DNA from: an uncultured Verrucomicrobia subdivision 3 bacterium
GTDB lineage: Bacteria > Verrucomicrobiota > Verrucomicrobiia > Limisphaerales > UBA11358
Assembly (NCBI GenBank): GCA_903858275.1
Contig: CAIOIC010000109.1
Span: 1 to 64,000, forward strand
Length of the DNA stretch: 64,000 bases
Reading direction: 5' to 3'
Shown here: one piece after another, positions 57,315 to 64,000 of the stretch
Position numbering within the stretch: the first letter of the stretch is position 1
Layout: each line of letters begins with the position of its first letter
Translations under genes and position numbers: made by a program
The notes under the pieces: model-generated
Database searches by the model: none
The model's input: only the letters and a program-made list of their open reading frames with translations
Told to the model about the DNA's origin: nothing

Positions 57315-58958
57315 TCACCGCAGCGGCACGGCACTCCATTGGTAGATGACAAATTCCTCGGGTGGCATACGACCGAAACCGAACGGCAGAGGCCCCAAAG
57401 TTGCCGCATAAAAGCCGGCACCGGCGGCGCGATTCCAAGTGGCCAACCAGCGCGGCGACGGTAAATCAAACCGCTCGATCACCGTGGCTTTATTGGTGGC
57501 GGGCGGCAAAACACTGGTGTTTTGCAGATGAATTGCCAGCCGGTCACCGGGTTTTAACGTCGGATTTTTCAAGTCCATCGCCCGGGCTCCGCCGACTTCC
57601 AGGTATGCCTGAAATCCCCAGTGCCCCTGAAACCATAGCGGCTTTGCCTGTCCAGCCTGACGCGACAAAACTTGCAACGCCCCAGCCCGCGCGGTGGCGG
57701 CATAGAAATAATCGGCGCGGGCAACCAGCAACGCCAGCGCCGCGCTCAATCCCAGCGCCATTCCCATCCACCAACCAGAGGCCGAAGGCAGGCGACGGGC
57801 CAGCAAAATCCCCACAGCGGGAGCCATCGGCAAAATCGTGCGGCCGTTGACCGTCCAGTTGAATAAAGCGGCGAATAGAAAAGTTCCCGCCACCCACAAC
57901 CCCGGCAGCCAGCCGTCGGCATCACGTTTCCACCATTCATCCACCACCAGCAGCAGCACCATGACGCCACCGATGGCCCAGAAGATGATCTGGATTTCCA
58001 CCAACGGACGGACCGAAAGATCGAGCCATGGATAGCGCCTTTGGATCATGCCCGAAGCAAAAATCGCCAGCGAACCGCCGGCGGTGATCGCTGCTGCTAT
58101 AGTGATTTTGCGCCAAGACCAGATCTGGGGTGACAGAAACATCACCATTGCCAAACATCCGCCGGTGAATGTCAAAGTTTGGAGCAAGGAAATCATCCGT
58201 GGATAAAATCGCGGGCTCCCGGCGGACAAGGCAAAACTGGACGCCGCCGAAAACAGCGGCAGACCGTAAACTTCCCGGGTCCACCATTGATATGCGGCCA
58301 GCGCCGCCAGCGGCAGCAGGAAATAGCCGGCCCAGTCCTTGAACCGTTTCCCCCGCGCCAGACTCCACGCCACCAGCAACGGCACGACGCAGAAGCCGAA
58401 GTATTTGGTGAACATGGCCAGCGTCATCAGCAGCGCCGCAAATAACAGTTTTCCGCCGCGATTTTCTTTCAAACCTTCCAGCCAGAAAACCATCGCCCAC
58501 GTCCAGAAAGCCAGCATCAGCATATCGCACATCAAAGTCGTGCCCGACACCACAAACGCCGGCATCACCACCGTGGCCAGGGCGGCGAACAGCGGCTGGC
58601 GGCAAAACATTTTGGCCAGCCGATACGTTCCGAACCCCACCGCCAGCGCGGGAAGCAGGAAAGCCAGATGCAGCGCCACTTCACTCCAGCCCAGCGCGCC
58701 GCCCACCAGCGCCAGAAAATAGCAGGCCACCGGGGGATTTTCCGTAGCATCCCACATCGGACAGGGCGCGCCATACCAATTGATGCTGAAACCGAACGGA
58801 TCCAGCGGCTGCGCCCAGATATGCTGCGCCACCCGGATGAAGAGCGGATCGTCAATATGGAAGGGTTTATCGAGAAACGGCCCCAGCAATCCGACCACCG
58901 CCAGCGCCAGGGTCAGATGCGGGCGGGCGGTGAAATAGCGGTAAATTCGCTCAAGCAC
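57315..58958 (-). CDS. Glycosyltransferase family 39 (ArnT-like) membrane protein
   Basis: FLDKPFHIDDPLFIRVAQHIWAQPLDPFGF..., multiple TM; ORF open to 59126, GTG at 58958 chosen because the next ATG overlaps the guaA start. Confidence 0.8.
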   Translation of the reverse strand: MLERIYRYFTARPHLTLALAVVGLLGPFLDKPFHIDDPLFIRVAQHIWAQPLDPFGFSINWYGAPCPMWDATENPPVACYFLALVGGALGWSEVALHLAFLLPALAVGFGTYRLAKMFCRQPLFAALATVVMPAFVVSGTTLMCDMLMLAFWTWAMVFWLEGLKENRGGKLLFAALLMTLAMFTKYFGFCVVPLLVAWSLARGKRFKDWAGYFLLPLAALAAYQWWTREVYGLPLFSAASSFALSAGSPRFYPRMISLLQTLTFTGGCLAMVMFLSPQIWSWRKITIAAAITAGGSLAIFASGMIQRRYPWLDLSVRPLVEIQIIFWAIGGVMVLLLVVDEWWKRDADGWLPGLWVAGTFLFAALFNWTVNGRTILPMAPAVGILLARRLPSASGWWMGMALGLSAALALLVARADYFYAATARAGALQVLSRQAGQAKPLWFQGHWGFQAYLEVGGARAMDLKNPTLKPGDRLAIHLQNTSVLPPATNKATVIERFDLPSPRWLATWNRAAGAGFYAATLGPLPFGFGRMPPEEFVIYQWSAVPLR

Positions 58959-59049
58959 GGTGGCGTTGTAGTCCAGATTTGTGCCGGGGAAAACTTTTTT
59001 CGCTCGCCAACCACCCTCCGGCGAAAGAGAATTCACTTCCGTTTTATCC

Positions 59050-60591
59050 ATGAACGAACAAATCGTCATCCTCGACTTCGGCTCGCAATACACGCAGGTC
59101 ATCGCCCGGCGCGTCCGCGAATGCAACGTCTATTCCACCATCGTCCACTTCAACACGCCCGCCGCCAAGATCGCGGCGATGAAGCCGAGCGGCATCATCC
59201 TGTCCGGCGGTCCCTCCAGCGTGTATGCGCCCAAGGCGCCACTGCCGGACGAAAACATTTTCAACCTCGGCGTGCCCGTGCTCGGCATCTGCTTCGGCGT
59301 GCAACTGCTCGCGCAATTCCTCGGCGGCAAGGTCGAGAAAGGCCAGAAGCGCGAATACGGCAAAGGCACGCTGACCATCAAGGACAAATCCTGCGCGCTG
59401 TTTTCCAAACTGCCGAAGTCGCTCCAGGTCTGGAATTCCCACGGCGACAAACTCACGAAAATCCCCAACGGCTTCAAACCCGTCGCCGTCACGGAAAACT
59501 CCGAATACGCCGCGATTGAAAACCGCGCGAAGAAATTTTTCGGCCTGCAATTCCATCCTGAAGTCGTCCACACGCCGCGCGGCAAGGAAATCCTTGCCAA
59601 CTTCGTCCACGGCGTCTGCGGCTGCGGCAAAAACTGGACGATGCGGAATTATCTCGAGCAGGCCGTCGAGGAGATCCGCGCGCAAGTCCGCCAGGAAAAA
59701 GTCATTCTCGGCTTGAGCGGCGGCGTGGATTCCAGCGTCGCGGCGGCGCTGCTGCACAAGGCCATCGGCAGCCAGCTTACCTGTATTTTTGTCAACAACG
59801 GCCTGCTCCGCGCCCGCGAAGCGGACGTGGTGCGGGAAGTTTTTGGCCGCAACTTCAAGATGAAGTTGCAATATGAGAATTCCTCCGCGCTGTTCCTCAA
59901 AAAACTCAAGGGCGTCACCGATCCCGAGACGAAGCGCAAGATCATCGGCCGGGCGTTCGTGGATGTTTTCCAGGCGGCGACGAAGCGCGCCGGCAAGGCA
60001 AAATTCCTCGCGCAAGGCACGCTGTATCCCGACGTCATCGAATCCGTGCCGATCGCCGGCAACCCAGCCGCGCTCATCAAGAGCCATCACAACGTCGGCG
60101 GTTTGCCGAAGAACATGAAATTTCAGCTCGTCGAGCCGCTCAAGAACCTGTTCAAGGACGAAGTCCGCCTGCTCGGACTCGAACTCGGCTTGCCCAAGGA
60201 AATCGTCTGGCGGCAGCCGTTCCCCGGCCCCGGCCTCGCCGTGCGCATTCTCGGCGAAGTATCGCCCAAGCGCTGCGAGATTTTACGCAACGCCGACGCC
60301 ATTGTCGTGGAGGAGATGAAGGCCAGCGGACTTTACTACAAGATCTGGCAGAGCTTTGCCGTGCTGCTGCCCGTGCGCAGCGTGGGCGTGATGGGCGACG
60401 AACGCACCTACGATTACACCATCGCCATCCGCGCCGTGGAATCGCAGGACGGCATGACCGCCGACTGGGTGAAACTGCCCTACGATCTGCTGGAAAAACT
60501 CGCCAGCCGCATCATCAACGAAGTGAAAGGCGTGAACCGCTGCGTGTTCGACATCACCAGCAAACCGCCGGGAACGATTGAGTGGGAGTGA
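59050..60591 (+). CDS. guaA: GMP synthase (glutamine-hydrolysing)
   Basis: [88 protein letters not shown]. Confidence 0.98.
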   Translation: MNEQIVILDFGSQYTQVIARRVRECNVYSTIVHFNTPAAKIAAMKPSGIILSGGPSSVYAPKAPLPDENIFNLGVPVLGICFGVQLLAQFLGGKVEKGQKREYGKGTLTIKDKSCALFSKLPKSLQVWNSHGDKLTKIPNGFKPVAVTENSEYAAIENRAKKFFGLQFHPEVVHTPRGKEILANFVHGVCGCGKNWTMRNYLEQAVEEIRAQVRQEKVILGLSGGVDSSVAAALLHKAIGSQLTCIFVNNGLLRAREADVVREVFGRNFKMKLQYENSSALFLKKLKGVTDPETKRKIIGRAFVDVFQAATKRAGKAKFLAQGTLYPDVIESVPIAGNPAALIKSHHNVGGLPKNMKFQLVEPLKNLFKDEVRLLGLELGLPKEIVWRQPFPGPGLAVRILGEVSPKRCEILRNADAIVVEEMKASGLYYKIWQSFAVLLPVRSVGVMGDERTYDYTIAIRAVESQDGMTADWVKLPYDLLEKLASRIINEVKGVNRCVFDITSKPPGTIEWE

Positions 60592-60593
60592 AA

Positions 60594-60955
60594 TTACCGT
60601 TTCCGTTTCAGTTGGTGAGCCATCAGCAAAACGGCACCGGCACCAAACAAGCTCAAAACTTCAGGTTCGGGAACCGCTGCCAAATTGAAGAAGGCTGACT
60701 GGCCGACGTTCAGCAATGGAATACCATTGTTCCACGAACCATTTTGGAATGTGGTGGTGTTTAAAATCTGCGACGAAGCATTCAAGCTAGTAACCGACTC
60801 ACCATTTTGTGGATCACGCCCGACTACATCAAAAAAAGTTGCCGAGTTTATAGGCACATAACAGGACAAAAGAAGCGTCCCATAGATTGAGACGAGCGGT
60901 GGATTATATGATCCGGTGACATTAAGCCCAGACCAGATACTTCCGACCAATGTGT
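60594..60955 (-). pseudogene. PEP-CTERM protein C-terminal part, 5' end replaced by IS fragment
   Basis: ...SIWSGLNVTGSYNPPLVSIYGTLLLSC...FNLAAVPEPEVLSLFGAGAVLLMAHQLKRKR. Confidence 0.75.
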
Positions 60956-61133
60956 CGATGTCGCGCAAACTTTCGCGCCAAGTCAGTTGGGCGAAAGCCA
61001 GCACGAGGAACTGTTCATAAGCGGGGAATTTGCGGACGCGGTGGTTGCCGTGGTAACGAGCAACACACTTGTCGAACTCGTATTTGGGGAGGAAGTCGAG
61101 AAGTTGGGCGAAGACAATGCGACCTTCGTTCAT
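60956..61133 (-). mobile_element. Truncated IS4-family transposase (DUF4372-type N-terminus) remnant
   Basis: MNEGRIVFAQLLDFLPKYEFDKCVARYHGNHRVRKFPAYEQFLVLAFAQLTWRESLRDI, then fused in frame to the PEP-CTERM remnant. Confidence 0.82.
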
Positions 61134-61677
61134 ATGGTGGGAAACCGCAGGAATGCGGGGAGCCACCCTCAGGGAATCGTCGCCGAATTGAAATCGAAAA
61201 AAGACCGGACTGCGGTTTTATCCAGTTTTTACAATGATGAAATCGCTGTCACCAAAAACTAAACCGGACAGTAGTGTAACCGATTATGTTTGTTTGATAG
61301 ACTTGAGCGCGGACTGAAGACATGAACCCAACCCAACAAATTAATCCAAAACAAACAGTAGCTTTGAATTTCCTCTGATTCATCACACCAAATTCTGATA
61401 CTTGAGTTAATACTAGTCAAACAAACCCTTCAGCTATGAACTAAAAGTTATCCCGCCAGTTTTGATTTATATCCTAGCCCGTTGCCAATCCTAAGTTTTC
61501 CGCTGAAATAGCCCCTACCCTCGGCACGTCTCCACACCATGCAATGCGTCTTGTTCCCGCCCGATTCTTTGCTACCGTCTGCGACCTGTGAAATTGACTT
61601 TTGAGTTCAGCCACCGGCAGCGCGCTTCGGAATTTTCCGGCGGTTCGCCATCCGTCATTTGCCGGTCGTAATTTGCC

Positions 61678-63582
61678 ATGTCCACCATCATCAACGCCAC
61701 CGACGTCATCGTCCGCTACAACGAACGGGCGGTTCTCGATGCCGCCACGCTGGCGATCGACGAGGGGCAGCGCCTCGGCCTCGTCGGGCGCAACGGCTGC
61801 GGCAAGACGACGTTCCTGAAAATTCTCGCGGGTCTGCAGTCGCCGGATGGCGGCACGGTCACCCGGCGGCGCGATCTGGTGGTGAGCTATCTCGCCCAGG
61901 ATTTCACGCTCGATCCCGCGCTCGATGTGCGCGCCAACGTCCGCGCCGGCGCGGAACACGTCCTGGGTTTGATTGCGGAATTTGAATCGTTGCCCGCCGA
62001 TTCCAAGCGGCACGAGGAACTGGAACAGCGCATCCAGACGCTCGAAGGCTGGACGGTGGATCAGCGCGTGGAATCGGCCCTGTCGCACCTGAACTGCCCG
62101 TCCGGCGAGCGGGACATCGCCACGCTTTCCGGCGGCGAAAAACGCCGCGTGGCGCTGGCGCGGGCGATTGTTTCGCGCCCGGACTTCCTGATGCTCGACG
62201 AGCCGACCAACCATCTGGACCCGGAATCCATCGAGTGGGTCGCGGATTTTCTGGAGCATTTCGACGGCACCTTTCTGGTCGTCACGCACGACCGCTATTT
62301 TCTCGACCGCGTGGTGAACCGCATCGTGGAGCTGTGCGACGGCACATTCTGGTGGCACGACGGCAATTACACCGATTACCTGCTCGACAAGGCGGAACGC
62401 CAGGCCGCCGACGTGGTGGTGGAGCACAAGCGCCAGATGTTCCTGAAAAAGGAGCTAGCCTGGGTGCGCCAAGGCCCGCGCGCCCAGCGGAGCAAGCAGA
62501 AGGATCGGTTTGAGCGCTACTATGATGAAGCCGCGAAGACCGGCCCGACGCTGGAGGAGGATATGGAGCTGTGCATTCCGCCGCCGCCGCAACTGGGCAA
62601 CCGCACAGTCGAGGTCGGCAATCTCGGCATGGAAATCGCCGGGAAGAAATTGTTTTCCGGATTCAGTTTTAATTTTGAAAACGGCAAGCGCGTGGGCATC
62701 TGCGGGCGGAACGGTCTCGGCAAAACCACCTTGCTCAAGATCATCATCGGCCAGCTCGCGCCAACGGACGGCACGGTGAAAGCCGGCCAGCTCACGAAGT
62801 TCAATTACGTGGACCAGGGCCGGCTGCAATTGAACGAGGAGCGCACGGTGCTGGACGAATGTTCCGACGGCTCGGAATTTGTCATCTGGGGCGAATCACG
62901 GATATCCGTGCGCTCGTATCTCAAGCGGTTTCTCTTTGCGGACGACCGCATCACGACGCAGGTCAGAAAACTTTCCGGCGGCGAGCGCAGCCGGCTGCTG
63001 CTCGCGCGGATTTTGAAATGCGGCGGCAATTTCCTCATCCTGGACGAGCCGACGAATGATTTGGATTTGCCGACGTTGCGCGTGCTGGAGGAGGCGTTGA
63101 TCGCGTTCCCCGGCGTGGTGTGCGTCGTCAGCCATGACCGCTATTTTCTCAACCGGGTCTGCACGGACATCCTGGCGTTTGAGGGCGACGGCAAAATCCA
63201 CCACAGCGTCGGCGACTACGATTATTATCTGGAGAAAAAGCAGAAGGCAGCCAAGGCGCAAGAAACGGTCGTTCGCGGACTGGCCGCCAAATATACCGCG
63301 CCGGAAGTTCCACCGGTAAAATCAAAAGGCAAGCCGCGCAAGCTGTCGTTCAAGGAAATGCACGAACTCGCCGGCATGGAAGCGCACATCCAGGCGGTGG
63401 AAGCGGAGATTTGCCGGCTGGAAAACCTGTTTGCCACGCCGGATTTTCATCGCACCCACGCGACGCAAACGAGTCAACTGCTGGCCGAACTCGAGGCGGA
63501 AAAGAAAACCCTCACCAAGCTGTTTGCGCGCTGGGAAGAACTGGAGGCGCTGCGGGCGGCTTCCGCTCCGCCGCAGGATTGA
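61678..63582 (+). CDS. ABC-F family ATP-binding cassette protein (Uup-like)
   Basis: Two ABC cassettes: GLVGRNGCGKTTFLKILAG, TLSGGEKRRVALARAIVSRPDFLMLDEPTNHLD; GICGRNGLGKTTLLKII, LSGGERSRLLLARIL. Confidence 0.96.
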   Translation: MSTIINATDVIVRYNERAVLDAATLAIDEGQRLGLVGRNGCGKTTFLKILAGLQSPDGGTVTRRRDLVVSYLAQDFTLDPALDVRANVRAGAEHVLGLIAEFESLPADSKRHEELEQRIQTLEGWTVDQRVESALSHLNCPSGERDIATLSGGEKRRVALARAIVSRPDFLMLDEPTNHLDPESIEWVADFLEHFDGTFLVVTHDRYFLDRVVNRIVELCDGTFWWHDGNYTDYLLDKAERQAADVVVEHKRQMFLKKELAWVRQGPRAQRSKQKDRFERYYDEAAKTGPTLEEDMELCIPPPPQLGNRTVEVGNLGMEIAGKKLFSGFSFNFENGKRVGICGRNGLGKTTLLKIIIGQLAPTDGTVKAGQLTKFNYVDQGRLQLNEERTVLDECSDGSEFVIWGESRISVRSYLKRFLFADDRITTQVRKLSGGERSRLLLARILKCGGNFLILDEPTNDLDLPTLRVLEEALIAFPGVVCVVSHDRYFLNRVCTDILAFEGDGKIHHSVGDYDYYLEKKQKAAKAQETVVRGLAAKYTAPEVPPVKSKGKPRKLSFKEMHELAGMEAHIQAVEAEICRLENLFATPDFHRTHATQTSQLLAELEAEKKTLTKLFARWEELEALRAASAPPQD

Positions 63583-63601
63583 ACCCTGTCGCCCAACCGG
63601 C

Positions 63602-64000
63602 TTATTTTGCCGGCGCCGTCATGGTGTAGGGAATTTCAAACTGGCTGTCCCCGTTGGTTTGATACTGGTTGACCCAAGGCGAATAAGTTTTCACCCGGAT
63701 GACATTCTGCGCGGGTGAGAATTGATAGAGGCGAAGAAAGCCGTTGCCGCCATTGGTGTAGCTCTGGAAATCACTGAGGCAGGTGTTAATGGTGTGGCCA
63801 TCGAAGACATCCGTCCGGCGGGCTTCGCCGTGATTGTGGCCGGAGAGCATGAGGAAGAGGTTAGTGCAGCTTCGCAGATTATTGTAAATCGCCTGTCCGC
63901 GAGGATCCCATTCACCGGACACCGCCAGCAAATCGTGACTGACGACGATGGCTCGCCGGCGGGCATTCGCTTTAAGCACGCGATGAGACCAGACATCCAA
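63602..64000 (-). CDS. Metallophosphoesterase, C-terminal part (runs off window)
   Basis: RRAIVVSHDLLAVSGEWDPRGQAIYNNLRSCTNLFLMLSGHNHGEARRTDVFDGHTINTCLSDFQSY. Confidence 0.8.
   Translation of the reverse strand: MDVWSHRVLKANARRRAIVVSHDLLAVSGEWDPRGQAIYNNLRSCTNLFLMLSGHNHGEARRTDVFDGHTINTCLSDFQSYTNGGNGFLRLYQFSPAQNVIRVKTYSPWVNQYQTNGDSQFEIPYTMTAPAK

Noticed and set aside
58959-59126. N-terminal extension of the GT39 ORF to 59126 or 59051
   Set aside because: It would overlap the guaA start on the opposite strand; GTG at 58958 gives a normal divergent gap.

Overview
The window looks like a GC-rich Verrucomicrobia-like chromosome segment. This is inferred from gene content (TAT-exported Gfo/Idh and TIM-barrel proteins, DUF1080, PEP-CTERM, InlB-repeat proteins, futalosine-pathway mqnD); no phylogeny was run. 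Recognisable core genes are thrS (3' end), yebC-like, dnaE, hisD, pyrF, fabF-acpP-fabG...fabD, mqnD, panC, nadB, thiE, pfk, gmhB-like, glmS, recG, guaA and an ABC-F ATPase. Accessory sugar/polysaccharide catabolism blocks lie between them. The most striking observation is that two of these blocks sit directly 3' of housekeeping genes and are bounded by extra copies of the 3' end of that gene. (i) An exact 84-bp repeat of the glmS tail (last 17 codons, stop and 29 bp) flanks a ~5.6 kb block at 44011-49734, and the block's two edge genes are both truncated and frameshifted exactly at the repeat. (ii) At least three diverged thrS-tail remnants (about 962-1068, 5160-5304 and 6314-6363), plus a decayed copy of a downstream DUF4239 gene tail, punctuate the 8 kb after thrS. 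No integrase or transposase is visible in either block. Other notable items are a palindromic repeat inserted in frame in recG, a 7-bp tandem repeat in nadB, intergenic inverted-arm repeat families, a truncated IS4-type (DUF4372) transposase fused to a PEP-CTERM protein, and a 1.1 kb hairpin-rich non-coding gap inside the fab operon. No tRNA, rRNA or CRISPR array was recognised. All calls are by eye from sequence; no database search was run.
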